DNA of 64,000 nt. It comes from Gracilariopsis chorda (taxonomy: Eukaryota; Rhodophyta; Florideophyceae; Gracilariales; Gracilariaceae). The notes under the pieces are model-generated. The model ran no database searches. It was not told where the DNA came from and worked only from the letters and a program-made list of their open reading frames with translations. The stretch is taken from positions 62,001-126,000 of the forward strand of contig NBIV01000190.1 in NCBI GenBank assembly GCA_003194525.1, given 5' to 3'. The position numbers were made by a program, and so were the translations under genes. Shown piece after piece: positions 1-12,005 of the stretch (positions within the stretch are counted from its first letter, which is position 1; the number at the start of each line of letters is the position of its first letter).

Positions 1-415
1 ATGAACGGCCTTGACAAAACAACTGCAGTTCAAAGTGCAATTGCACTTTGAGGGAGGATGATTGTTTCGGCCAAGTTGCACAGCGTACCTGCTCCTGAAA
101 CTGGCGCTACAAATTGACTGTATGGACAGCCATTTAGCAGCAAGCAGGCAGTAAACATGCAGCAGTGACCAAGGAAGTGTACGCTTTGCTGTCTCTGTAT
201 GTTTTCAATGAGAAGGATACATTCGGCCAAATGTCGGCTTTGCGTGCGCAAAGGGGAGCGTGGAAGCCGGTTTATTGACGTAACGCTTCCACTAACTCAA
301 TAATGCGCCCACTTGTTCATTTATATGCTTAATGTAAAAAATTTTCAATGACAGTGGTGTACAATGTGGCTAGAGCTGCTTTACAACAGCTTTTGACAAA
401 GCATATGAATATTTT
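1..415. other. Intergenic, nothing recognised
   Basis: I see no gene here. Short open frames exist on both strands but show no domain, no signal peptide and no conserved composition. The last five bases before the neighbouring retroelement (416-420, GGTAT) are that element's target duplication. Confidence 0.5.
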
Positions 416-420
416 GGTAT

Positions 421-659
421 TGTGACAAACTGTTTGCAAGTTACACTTTATTTATTTAGTTTGACGTCGAAAGATAGTTCATCGACGTCACTAGAATTGT
501 CTGGAAGCTGTCCAGCTCAGCTTTCTGTGCTGCACAACTTACAACTTTGTTCTAGATTTCTCCAAGGGGGAGAATCTAAAGTCTATATAAAGGCGTGGTG
601 CTCTCGATTAAAAAAAAAGATTTATTCAACATACCGTCTACCTACTCCTATTCATTTTA
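421..659 (+). repeat. 5' LTR of G1
   Basis: This 239-bp repeat starts TGTGACAA and matches the copy at 5550-5789. It contains a TATA-like TATATAA at 584-590, a likely element promoter, and an A-rich tract near 610-620. Confidence 0.9.
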
Positions 660-1052
660 CTGGTAGCATCGCTCCCGTTCCAGCCGCTGTGGCCGCCCTG
701 ACCGAAGAGGAAAACCGCCGATATAAACGTAGAAGTTTTTTTGAAGTGGAATTTTCTGGAATTATCGTGATTTTTCGAGGTTTTGTTTTGATTTCGATCT
801 GTGGTTTTTGTGAAAAGGACACCGCGAAGGTTTACATTGAATACATCACACCCTGTGATTGTAGGTAGACTGGTGGGGATATCCTGAAAAGGCAGCTGAG
901 CAGTACTCGCTTAGTGTCGAGTATTGTCAGAATTATTGAATTTTAAAACGTTTCCGGCCAAAAGGATATACTTGAGGCCGAAGTACCTTCCTTACGGGTG
1001 CTGGAAATACCAAGAAGAAGAAGATTTTTAAAAAGAAGAAAAACAGTTCAAC

Positions 1053-1853
1053 ATGTCTTCCATGAAACCGCCGAAGCCCGATAAGTTTGATGGCCGCCGT
1101 GATGCCTTGACTGTTCGTGCATGGTTACACTCCGTTGAGAAATATCTTTGTCTCGTTCAAATTGGGCAAGATGTTGACATAGATGCACGTACTGCAGTCG
1201 ACTTCGCCTCAACTTTTATGACGGGTACCGCTGCGAACTGGTGGTTTACGCTGGTATTGGAAGAAAAGGTTCCGCCTACTTGGGAAGCCTTTAAACTCTG
1301 TGTCGAGAACGAGTTTGTGCCCAAAGACAGTATGGTGAGAGCACGAGACACACTCTATAAGCTAAAGCAGAGAACCAGTGTAGCCATCTATTTGTCTGAT
1401 TTTCGAAACATTGTGATCGAAATTCCAGGGATAAGTGATTCCGAGAAGTTGGCTAGATTCACCGAAGGATTGAAGCCTCATATTCTCCTGGAAGTTCAAA
1501 AAGCAAGTCCAAAAATGTTTGAAGAAGCAGCGAAGATTGCGCTATACATCAACGGAGCTTTCTATGGTGCAGGATTTTTCTCTAACCGCGGATTCGGATT
1601 CAATACAGGTTTTCAGACTGGACCAGTTCCCATGGAGATTGGGAATGTCCAAAGGCAAAATAATCTGCGAGAAATTAGTTCTGAGAAAATGAGAGATTTG
1701 AAAAACAATGCCTCTTTTCTTAGTCATAAGCCTGGATGCCTTCCATGGAAACCCAAGAATGGGAAGAACCAGCAGAAGAAAAAGATTGTTCAGGGGAACA
1801 ACACCGAAACGAACTGGACTCCTGACAATGACTCGCGTCCTCAGGAAAACTGA
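1053..1853 (+). pseudogene. gag region of G1
   Basis: The translated region begins with a Met-rich basic leader and carries a retrotransposon gag fold: a WxxxVEKYL-like stretch, the ANWW motif near residue 67, and a WEAFKxxVENEF helix, as in the Retrotrans_gag family of Ty3/gypsy elements. A basic, Lys-rich tail follows. In life this would form the particle that packages element RNA. It lies about 390 bases after the 5' LTR, behind an untranslated leader. Confidence 0.85.
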
Positions 1854-1903
1854 GTGGTCCACCTAAGAGAATAGTAAACACTCAGGTTAGACACGAAGAG
1901 AGT

Positions 1904-4900
1904 GTGATCAACCGCTTGGAGAGCGCGTTGAATTCTCTAAAGTACGGATTGAAGGCCTTGAGAAGAGAAGAGGGCCGTGATGTGCCAAATATCTCAAGTG
2001 CAGAGTCAAATGCCATGATTAGGAGTCGTGATGACAACATCCTTACGGAAGGGCCTATACCCATAGAAACTTTACTTGTACTGAGTGGTACCATGAATAG
2101 ACTCAGTTTGAAAGTATTGAAAGATGATGGATGTAATACTAACGTGGTAAGCAGAGAGTTTCTGGCTAAGTATAGAAGCAGAAATATCTTTAAAGTATGT
2201 CAGGAAAACGTTACAGTTGAGCACTCTCAGAAAGGAACAAAGGAAGAAGCATCGGAAGTCATACTGAATGGGACTTTACTGCTTGGAGCTCACACTTATA
2301 CGTCTAACTGGATCGTTGCCAATTTCAGGTATGATGTTCTGTTGGGAATGCCGTGGCATGTTGCCCACAATCCAACAATCGATTATGAACAAAGGATTGT
2401 GAATGTTGGAACCGATGTTATTCCAGCGTTTCAGAAGAATGATGATAAGATTCAAGTAACGAATCTAGGTGTGAAAACGTTCCGAAGAATGATGAGAAAG
2501 AAAATGAAGAAAGTTGAATTGTTTCAAATCAAGATCCTAGAGGTTAAGCATTCAAACGGAGAAACGTTTGCCAAAAAGAATGCCAAATTGGAGCGAGTGC
2601 TTGCAGAATTCGAGTCTGTTTTCAAAACAGAGTTACCGCCTGGATTGCCACTAAAGAGATCCATTGATCATGAGATCCAGGTTGAAGAAGACTCAAAGCC
2701 TCCACACCGTCCGTTCCTCCAGCTGTCTCCTGTCGATTTAGAAGCAGCAAAGGAATATGTGGAAAAGTTGCTGAAATCAGGGAAGATAAGACCAAGCCAA
2801 TCACTGTATGGAGCTTCGTTATTTTTCGTGAAACAAAACGGAAAACTAAGAGGAGTCGTAGACTATCGAGCACTTAATCGACTCAATAAGAAAAATAACG
2901 CTCCCATCTCAAGATCCGATGAGATGTCTGGTAGGCTTGGAGGAGCAAAAGGTTTCTCCAAGTTGGATCTTAAGACTGGATTCCATCAAATACGGGTGAA
3001 GCCAGAAGATATCGAGAAGACTCCGTTCAACACAAAGTATGGGCAATTGAGTATCGTGTTATGCCCATGGGGCTTTGTAATGCTCCTGTGACTTTTCAAA
3101 CGTTGATGAACCAGCTCTTTTACGATTTTATTGATGATTTTCTGGTGGTCTATATGGATGATCTCCTGATTTTCAGTAAGGATGAAGCAAGTCACTTGAA
3201 GCACCTGGAAACTGTATTGCGTCGATTGAAAGAAAACAAGTTGTTGGTGTCCCCAGAGAAGTGTGAGTTAATGAAAACAGAGATCGACTCCCTAGGATTT
3301 GTTGTCGGTGAGGATGGACTGAAAGTTAACCCATCTAAGGTCAAAGTACTGAACACTTGGCCAAAGCCGAAATCCTTATTTGAAGTTCGAAGTTTTCTGG
3401 GACTACTGCAATTCTTTTGACGTTTCATACCAAAGTTTTCAGAAGTTGCTGCTCCAATGACAAATCTGATAAAGAAAGATCAAGGTATCAAGAAATGGAA
3501 TGAAAAATGTGATGAAGCCTTTGAGAAGTTAAAAGAAGCAATCACAAATGCACCAATTTTGGTATCGCCAGATTGGAGCAAGCCGTTCAGATGTCACATT
3601 GATACTTCACAGACCACTGTCGGTGGAACTTTGACACAACTTGATGAGAATGGAAGAGACCGCGTTATTGCCTTCTATTTAAAGAAGTTATCCCCAAAAG
3701 AGCCCGTGTAAACAGCCAATGACAGAGAGCTTCTTGGACTAATCTCATTCCTTAATAGGTTCAGATGTTATTGAGAAGGGGCGGAGTTCGAATTCTTTAC
3801 AGACAACCAAGTGCTAAAGAGTTTCTTCACGAAACCAAAACTAAGCAGAATAGAATCGAGATGGCTTGAAACTTTTTGGAACTTCGGAATCTTCCCTATA
3901 ACTCTTAAACCTGGTAAGATACACATCTTAGGAGATGTTCTATCTAGAGCTCCTCATTTCATGGAAAAGATTGACGGTTGCTTATTATGTAATGACGTGG
4001 TAGTGCCATATGTCAAACATGAAAACGTAATAACTCGATACAATGAGGAACAATTCTTTGGTCCTGTTGTGAAAGCCATGAAAGATGAATGGCCAGACGA
4101 TCAGATTCAAAGATGCAAACTGGAAAAGATACTCCCAATTTTCAAAAAGGATGGTGAAAGACTCTTCTACAATGGAAAGCTTTGCATACCAAGAAAGTCC
4201 GTGTGCGAGTTGTTGCAACTAGCGCATGATTCTAGGATAAGTGGTCATTTTAAGTTTGCAAAGAAACTGTCAAGACTTAGCAATTTCCATTGGAGGCACA
4301 AGAGTCAAGATGTTCGGAAGTATGTCGAAGGATGCATGAGGTTTCAGCAGTTTAAGGACTCAAATCAAAAGGAGTTAACTGACCCAGAATCTTTCGAGTT
4401 ACCAGAGAGAAGATGGGGCTCATTGTCTACAGACTTCATCGTAAGCTTACCCAAGTCAAAAGGTGGGTTTGATGCAATAACTACATGGGTTGATCGGTTG
4501 ACCAGAAGAGTTCATTTGTTAATTTGCACTACCAATGAAACAGCTGAAGACACTGCGAATGCCATCTTCTCGAACATTTTTAAGCACCATGGAATGCCGG
4601 ATAGCATAACCTTGGACCGAGATCCCAAGTTCACATCCAAGTTTTGGGATCATCTGATGAAACTTTGTGGAGTTAATTCGAAAATGTCTACGAGCAAACA
4701 TCCGCAGACTGATGGAGCGACTGAAATCATGAACAGAATGGTTGAAAACTATCTACGTTGTTATTGCTCTTACAATTAGAATGAATGGGATGAACTGCTG
4801 CCTGCAGCTGAGTTTGCATACAACTCTGCAGTGACTGATGATCTTGGGATGTCACGGTTTGAATTGGATCTTGGATGGACACCGAAATCTCCGCTTGACA

Positions 4901-5517
4901 TGCTTTCTGGAAAAGAGATACCAGTGCAAAATGTGGAAGAATTCAAGGAAAAGCTGAAAGCCTCAATTGAAGATGCATAGTACCCTTACAAAATTGGAAA
5001 AGCTGGTCAAAGCGCTTATTCTTCTATGAAGTATCGGGTTCCTAAATATGACGTTGTAGGAAATGTTTGGCTCAACAGGTCATTGTTCAAGGATGCCCAT
5101 GCAAAGTCTCAAGAATCTGATAAGCTAAGTGCCGGAAGATTCGGGCCTTTCCAAATCGTGAAGGTAATTGGAAAGAATGCTTTGAAGCTTGAGCTCCCTG
5201 ATCATATCAAGATTCATCCTATTGTCCATGTCAGCCATACGATACCTCACAAGAAACAACCAGCTGATATAGCTGCATCTGTTCAGCCAAGACCAGAACC
5301 GATACAAACAGAAGAAGGAGAAGAATATGAAGTTGCAGCTATTCTCAAGCACAAGAAAAGACGAAGAGGATATCAGTTTCTGGCTCTTATGAAACGAGAG
5401 CGCACTCATGATGCTGAGTCGTTAAGCAAGAAATCGTTTGTTGACAAATATGGAACCGTTACTGGAGTATGGCAGGGATATATTCGTCAAGCAAGAATAT
5501 TACCGCAGTATCATTGA
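1904..5517 (+). pseudogene. pol region of G1: protease, RT, RNase H, integrase
   Basis: Domains in order are a retropepsin-like site (DDGCNTNVVS, near 2120), reverse transcriptase (LDLKTGFHQIRV near 2965; VVYMDDLLIFS near 3150), an RNase H-like stretch (HIDTSQTTVGGTL near 3600), the integrase zinc-binding and catalytic core (HHGMPDS, SKHPQTDGATE near 4580-4720), and a C-terminal domain with IHPIVHVSHT (near 5215). The order PR-RT-RH-INT defines Ty3/gypsy. The region is a broken fossil and would not make one protein as it stands. Confidence 0.88.
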
Positions 5518-5549
5518 CGAGGACGTCAATAGTCTGGGGAGGGGAAATG

Positions 5550-5789
5550 TGTGACAAACTGTTTGCAAGTTACACTTTATTTATTTAGTGTGACGTCGAA
5601 AGATAGTTCATCGACGTCACTAGAATTATCTGGAAGCTATCCAGCTCAGCTTGCTGTGCTGGACCACTTACAACTTTGTTCTAGATTTCTCCAAGGGGGA
5701 GAATATAAAGTCTATATAAAGGCGTGGTGCTCTCGATTTTAAAAAAACATTTTATTCAACCTACTGTCTACCTACTCCTATTCATTTCA
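5550..5789 (+). repeat. 3' LTR of G1
   Basis: This 240-bp repeat is the direct partner of 421-659, ends in CA, and is followed directly by the target duplication GGTAT at 5790-5794. Confidence 0.9.
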
Positions 5790-5794
5790 GGTAT

Positions 5795-6713
5795 GCTCCT
5801 TTGCTTTTAGGTTAAAGATATATAAAAGGAAATAAGGTTCGTTTTTTTGCGGAACTGCTGAGTAGTATCCAGTCAGAGGTGGAGAAAAGGACGGCAGAGT
5901 GGTCTTATAAGTTCTGTACTGGTCTTTATCTCTGTTATTCTCAGATAGTGCTTTAACTCCAACTTTCGCAGAAAGTTTGAATTGAGAATAGCTTTCTTCT
6001 GCTAAGAGAGCTACCGTTCTATCAGGCCATTTTCTGATCATGTTTTCGAACCATATTTCATGTCTTTCATTCATTGTTCGCAAGGAAAGTTTTCTCGATG
6101 AGGTCCACAAACATCGTTTTAGTTCGTAATGGTCAACGTTTAGAAAGTATTTGTCAATTTGTTAGTTAGAACCCAAATAATGCAAACAAGGTATAGAAAG
6201 CACTACTAACTGAGTAAAAGCAGCTTCAGCTTCTCTTTCAGACAAAAGGTTTTTAGGAGCACGTCTTATAATCTACAATCTATACTATATTGTCTGTATA
6301 ATGTACCATGTAACTTTGCTCCGCGGAATACTACCATACGTGAGTTAGACGCAGAGTAAATGTTCTTGTACCACCGGTGTTAAAAGAATGGTAGAGCGCG
6401 TGCTGCAACGAGTGGGATCTCTTCCACTGATACTGTTACTCTGACAGGTCGATGGTTTTCCTTCTGTATGGCTTACCGAGCATCAACTTCGCTTCTGTGC
6501 ACTATTCTTGCAGACCGTTCAGACCATCTACGCCCCTTTCCGTCTGCAGCAACTCAAATTAAGATTTCAAGACCATTCAAGTGATTGTTACACTTACGCC
6601 TACAAAGAGGTTCAATGTTTACACGATTGGCCTCTCACATATTAACTTCCACGCCAATTCCTTCAATGTAGATGAGTAAGCAAATTCTTGCGACCAATTT
6701 ATTCCTAGAACGC
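5795..6713. other. No gene seen; probable flank of an old remnant
   Basis: No convincing gene. The right edge (6709-6713, AACGC) is the target duplication of element G2, which interrupted older retroelement DNA. The bases just left of it may therefore be the far end of the reverse-oriented remnant seen at 12006-13205, but I cannot recognise its LTR. Confidence 0.4.
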
Positions 6714-6962
6714 TGTATTTGGTGGCAAGCAACCCACTAGGGGTAGCCACGCCATCCAACGGTTGAATTGTGAATTCACCTTGCCGCACATCGTTGGCCA
6801 TGCAAGCCAACTCACGCCCGCTTAGAGATTGTTTCCGAATTCGGAAACACTTGGGTGGTATATAAGATAGAGAAACACGACCACCAAGTAAAACAGAGGT
6901 ATCGAACTACGAATCCTCGAATTCACGCACAACCACGCGCCTTCTTACCGTGAAAGCCCACA
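6714..6962 (+). repeat. 5' LTR of G2
   Basis: This 249-bp repeat starts TGTA and ends CACA. Its partner is 11758-12005. A TATATAAG box lies near 6860. No TGG-type primer site follows directly, so the primer type is unclear. Confidence 0.88.
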
Positions 6963-7005
6963 GTGATCACTGCCGATACACGGTATCGCAATCGTTTGAT
7001 CTGCA

Positions 7006-8040
7006 ATGGCGTCCGCATCGACGTTGCAGTCAGACTATGCTGAGGCACAGAGCGACCTGGCCTTGCAGCAGCCGTCTTCCGTTTCGTTTTCAATCAGCCA
7101 TCCCAGGCTCAACCTTACCGATCCTCGATCTATTAGACTTTCCCTTCGCAAATACGACCAATACGTGAAGCAAGTAACCGCTCGTGCTCTTCAGTTGGCC
7201 GTAGTAGACTCAACGACGACAGAACCAGTCCGCCTGGTAAATTTGACGTATTGTGTGGACCCAGAATGGATAGAGTCTTCAATCGCTTTGGATTACATTC
7301 CTTGAGTCACTAAACTCGCCCAATTGACAGACGACTTGTTATGCAAGTATTTTGAGTCCGAAGCCGAAGAGGAGAAGTCCTCTGCCTCTATAGCCTCTAT
7401 GGACTACATCATCAAGAAGGAACTTCACATGGATATGAATGACACTTCTTCGCGCTCAAGGATGAAACGGTAATTCACTTCGTACGTTTCTGTTCTCCGA
7501 GCGAATGGACTTAGCTGGATAATGGAGGAGCAGCAAAAACTGGCAGTTAAACACCTTCTTTTGGCAATCAGGCCAAGAACGCTTCAACAAAGATTGGAAA
7601 ACGACCTTGAGCTAGCACATTATAATCTTAGAAAAGATGTGAATAGTTTCATGAAGCACGCATTATCAGCAGCGGACGCGTTTCAACTCATCGACAATGG
7701 TCCGCCCACAAAACCCAAACAGACGAAACCTCGAAAACAGTCAAGCCAATCAACCCCAAACTTCACTCAAGGGGAATCAAAGAAGGACTTCAACGCCGGT
7801 AATACACCGAAACCATTCCGAAAATGGTCTCGTCATGGACCACCTCCCTGCCCACACCCACCCTGCAAAAGGAAGGAAGCACAACATTGGATAGATGACT
7901 GCGATCTTTCTACGGGTGAAGAGAAAAGGCAGATGAAAGCAGAACTTGCAGTGAAGAAAGCATCAGATGGACCCGCCAAGTCCACCAGATCACAGAAGAG
8001 GGCAGCTCAGGAAACTTCTGGCACTGTCGGACGACTACGC
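7006..8040 (+). pseudogene. gag region of G2
   Basis: The translated region has a helical gag-like part followed by a basic Lys/Pro/Gln-rich linker and a zinc-knuckle-like motif C-x4-C-x6-H-x4-C (about 7855-7905). That spacing differs from the usual C-x2-C-x4-H-x4-C knuckle. It would have served as the particle protein. Confidence 0.7.
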
Positions 8041-8049
8041 CCCATAGCC

Positions 8050-11000
8050 ACAAAAAACTCACCGATGTGCGCCATCACATTTTCGAATGGACAGTCTTCG
8101 ATCGATTCAACAGGCCGATGCGATGATGGAAGTGATGACAGCATCGTATCGCCACATCTGGCTGAAAAGGCTGCAGTTCAGGGGATTGGGAAGATCGCAG
8201 TCATCAAAACTGTAACACTCGCCGTGGCGCTGAAGAAAGACAAAAGTGCCGCAGCCGAACAGTTTTCATTCTCCCGAACATGGACTGTACCAAGAACAAT
8301 CCTCCACCTCGCTTCAGGAAGCTTAGCGCTTCTCAACATTACTTTTCTCGTCGCCGATGATGACCTTTCCTGTGAAGAGCTTTTAATAGGTCGCCCTGTG
8401 TTGGAACACCTTCGAATCGACACTCGCACATTGTTAGACAACAATCGTTTCGCTCTGAATGGCGCAGACTGCTCCGGAATCGGAAACCCTAGCACCACTG
8501 GCTATGTTAGCCGTATCATGTTTACGAGAGCGAATGGCATCCATGAAGAATCCTTAGAAGAACCGAAAGAGAAAGATCGTCCGCGTGTGAACTACTACAA
8601 CGCCAGGAAAATGGAAGACCCGTTTCCGGACCCCTCGCTCTTGGACCCGATGGACAGCACGCAACATGAAGACATACTACAGGCCGTGAATAAGATGATC
8701 GAAACAGCACAATCAAATGGTATGGGAAACCAAGACGCCACTCTTTTGGAACAAATAGTACACGAACCTATCATCACCTTTCGCACGCCTCTATCTTCTG
8801 GTCCTCCGGCTAATTTCAACCCCCTTAAGATCGTCCTCACAAAGGATGCGAAGCCAACGCGTGTTCGACTGCGCAAATACTCCCAAGACCAGTGCGCATT
8901 CTTGGCGAAGTTTGTATCCGACTTGGTTCGTACAGGAATGGTTTACGCAAATCCGACGTCGCCCTGGGCCTCTGCACCACTCATCGTGCCGAAACCAGGA
9001 CCAGCGAAGTTCCGCTTCACCGTGGACCTCAGGCCGGTGAAAAAGTATACCGTCAGACACCAGTACCCCATGCCAAACATCGAGCAAGAGCTTCTTAAAC
9101 TTGCTGGGTCAAACTACTTCGCCACATTCGATCTGTCCATGGCTATTGGCAATTTCCGTTGGACAAAGACTCACAAGAGCTCCAATCTTTCATAAAACCT
9201 TATGGTGTGTTCTCCCCAACAAGAGTTCTCCATGGCACAAAGAACGCAACAACGCACTTGCAGTCGGTCCTAGCTGAAACGTTTCCAAGTGACCTGCTCA
9301 AGCAGTTACTGTACTGGCTCGACGACATCTTGCCTCACAACCCCTCTGTTAAGGGCCTAATTGAAGACATTCGCACACTTCTCGCCACTTGCTCGCAGCA
9401 TTCGATCCGACTACACCCTGGAAAATGTGTGCTCTTCGCCAAATCTATTCGGTGGTGCGGTCGCATAGTTTCCGCTGAAGGAATTTGTTGCGATCCGAAA
9501 CAGCTAGACGGACTGGTGTCTATGGAACCACCGACCAATGGAGCTCACCTCCAACAATTCTTCTGTGCCATGCAATGGGTGAAGACCGGAATCCCAAACT
9601 TTGCTCATATCATCTCCCCCCTGCACGAATTCATGGAAATGGTATACGGAAAAGCAGGCAAGCGAATCAAACGCGCAGTGAGTGCAGTGTCCTTAGATTC
9701 TCTTAGCTGGGGACGGAGCGACCTAGAGGCCTTCAACTGTTGCAACAAAGCGTTGGTAGAGATAATAACGTTGGCACATCGTGATGAGCATCAACGCCTT
9801 TTCATCTACACCGACGCTTCAGATATATGTTGGTCTGGAATTGTGACGCATGTCCCTATCGAAGATCTGTCGCTCTCTCATAAAGAGCAACGTCATGAAC
9901 CGCTCGCATTCTGCTCTGGGCGTTTCAACTCAACCCAACTAGGATAGTCAACCCTGGAGAAGGAAGGTTATGCCATCATGGCCACCGTGGAACGCATGCA
10001 TTGGCTCGCCGCAACTGCAGCGGGTTTCGACCCTCAAACTGACCACAACAACCTTGTTTTCCTCTTTGATCCAGTCTCTCTTGTGCCCGATCTCAGCCAA
10101 TCGTCTACGCGAAAAGCCTTGCGCTGGGCTGTTGGACTGAGTGGGTATTCCTACACCTGCTTTCATATCAACGGTACCGACAATGTCTGGGCAGATCTGC
10201 TGACGCGTTGGTCCGCGCCGAAAACGGTTCGTCGACTTATTAAGATTCCTGCACTACCTACAACCAGCATGGAGACCTTTCACTGGCCATCTCACACGGA
10301 GATAGTGGAAATACAGAAGGCACACATCAACAGCCGACCTTCGCGCACACTGCAGTCAGACGGGCGTTGGAAAACTCCGGCTGGTGCCATATCGATACCA
10401 GAGGCAGCCCACAATCTACAACTCCGATTATGCATCATCGCTCGTACGGGCTCTTCAGGACATAGAGGGCAGCAGACTACATTCAGGACTCTTAAGCAGC
10501 ACTACTTTTGGAACACCATCGCGGATGACATACAGGCTTTTGTGAAATCCTGCATACATTGCATCTCTACACTAGGTGGCGAAAAGGTTCCCAGGCCATT
10601 TGGTCCCACACGGCACGGAACAAAGCCGAACGATCTTCTCCAACTCGACTATATTGACATAGGGCAAAGCCATGGGGGTGCGAAGTATATCCTAATGTTG
10701 CGCGACGACCACTAAGACTACAATTGGTTCTTCGCAACGACAGAAACAACTGCCGACAATGCAGAAATGGCAATCATTGACTGGTGTGCAGCTTTCGGAG
10801 TTCCCCATGGCCTCATGTCCGACGGGCCTACACACTTTAGGAACGAAACCCTCCGTTTGGTTTGCAAAGGGCTTCGCGTACCGCATCATTTTACCCTTCC
10901 GTACACCCCCTGGAGTAACGAGGCTGTCGAAAGACTTGGCAAAGAAGTGGTTCGCACATTCCGAGCGCTCGTGTCTGAACTTCAAATGGAATTCAAGGAA

Positions 11001-11747
11001 TGGCCCGATCTTCTACCGATCATCCAGAGCATTTTAAACAACGCTCCCTCTCCCAACCGTCGCACCATTGCTCCGCTGACCGCATTCACAGGCATGGAAC
11101 CGTCTCCACCAATTGCTACGTTCTTGGGAACCACTACACTGGCACCCGTGAGCATCAATGACGAACAGTTGGACCGTTCTGTCAACGTCAAGATTCTGAA
11201 ACAAAGAGTTGCTGAACTACATCCGCCGGTGCAAAACGCCGTCGCAAACAATTGCGTCTTGTCTCGTGCTCGGGCTTCGAAAGGGCAGCTTCCTAATTTC
11301 TCACGCGGTGATTTTGTTCTATTTGCACGAGAAGAATTCCACTCGGGTGAAAAGCTAGACCTTCGTTGGCGGGGACCACGAAGGATTACCAAAGCCCTTT
11401 CAGATTATGTATTCCAGGTAGAACACATTCGTAATGGTTTACTAGATGAAGTTCATAGCAGCCGACTGAAGTTCTACCACGACCCGTCTCTCGACAAGGA
11501 AGCAATTATGGGTCATGTTCTTTCCTCCGAAACCGAGAGGCCAGTGTCACGTCTTTTGAAACTGGTTGATACTGAAAACGGCCTGCATGTCCTAGTACGA
11601 TGGAAAGGCCTGGATAATAGTGAAGATTCCCTGGAACCTTTGGCGCAAATCTATTCTGATGTTCCGGAGATGTTGCTACGGCTGCTTGATCGAAAATCTA
11701 CTTCTACTTCACTCGCGAAAAGGGCAAAGAACGAGCTCTCTCTTTGA
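8050..11747 (+). pseudogene. pol region of G2: protease, RT, RNase H, integrase, chromodomain-like tail
   Basis: A retropepsin-like DDGSDDSIVS lies near 8130. RT motifs include FRFTVDLRPV (near 9010), YFATFDLS (near 9116) and the catalytic YWLDDILP (near 9315). RNase H starts near 9800 with FIYTDASD. Integrase includes a zinc-binding half (about 10430-10570) and the catalytic core (LSDGPTHFRN near 10820). The end (about 11535-11700) has VLVRWKGLDNSEDSLEP, a chromodomain signature. Chromodomains in gypsy integrases are known to steer insertion to marked chromatin; that this tail does so is inference. Confidence 0.85.
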
Positions 11748-11757
11748 AGAAGGGGAG

Positions 11758-12005
11758 TGTAGTGGGTGGCAAGCAACCCACTAGGGGTAGCCACGCCATC
11801 CAACGGTTGAATTGTGAAATAACCTTGCCGCATATCGTTGGCCATGCAAGCCAACTCACGCCCGCTTAGAGATTGTTTCCGAATAGGGAAACACTTGGGT
11901 GGTATAGAAGATAAAGAAACACGACCACCAAGTAAAACAGAGGTATCGAACTCGAAGCCTCGACTTCACGCACAACCACGCGCCTTCTTACCGTGAAAGC
12001 GCAGA
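11758..12005 (+). repeat. 3' LTR of G2
   Basis: This 248-bp repeat is the direct partner of 6714-6962. It is preceded by the purine tract GAAGGGGAG and followed by the target duplication AACGC (12006-12010). Confidence 0.88.

Larger units (their letters stand above)
421..5789 (+). mobile_element. G1: Ty3/gypsy LTR retrotransposon, broken
   Basis: The element is bounded by two direct LTRs (421-659 and 5550-5789) and by a 5-bp target duplication GGTAT at 416-420 and 5790-5794. A primer-binding-like stretch starting TGGTAGC (661 on) follows the 5' LTR and resembles the complement of a eukaryotic initiator-Met tRNA 3' end. A purine tract (about 5535-5547) precedes the 3' LTR. Inside lie gag and then protease, RT, RNase H and integrase in Ty3/gypsy order. 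The reading frame is broken about half a dozen times. The LTRs differ at roughly 5% of sites by eye, so this is a moderately old insertion. The integrase tail resembles that of the reverse remnant at 12.0-13.2 kb, so the two belong to one lineage. Confidence 0.93.
6714..12005 (+). mobile_element. G2: Ty3/gypsy retrotransposon with chromodomain-like tail, broken
   Basis: Two direct LTRs (6714-6962 and 11758-12005) bound the element, and a 5-bp target duplication AACGC lies at 6709-6713 and 12006-12010. Gag with a CCHC knuckle, protease, RT, RNase H, integrase and a C-terminal chromodomain-like segment follow in Ty3/gypsy order. The protein sequence is clearly different from G1. About half a dozen breaks interrupt the frame, and LTR divergence is roughly 5% by eye. 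It sits inside a reverse-oriented older gypsy remnant. Confidence 0.92.

Noticed and set aside
30-251. 73-codon open frame on the - strand
   Set aside because: No domain, no signal peptide, no start context; within chance expectation.
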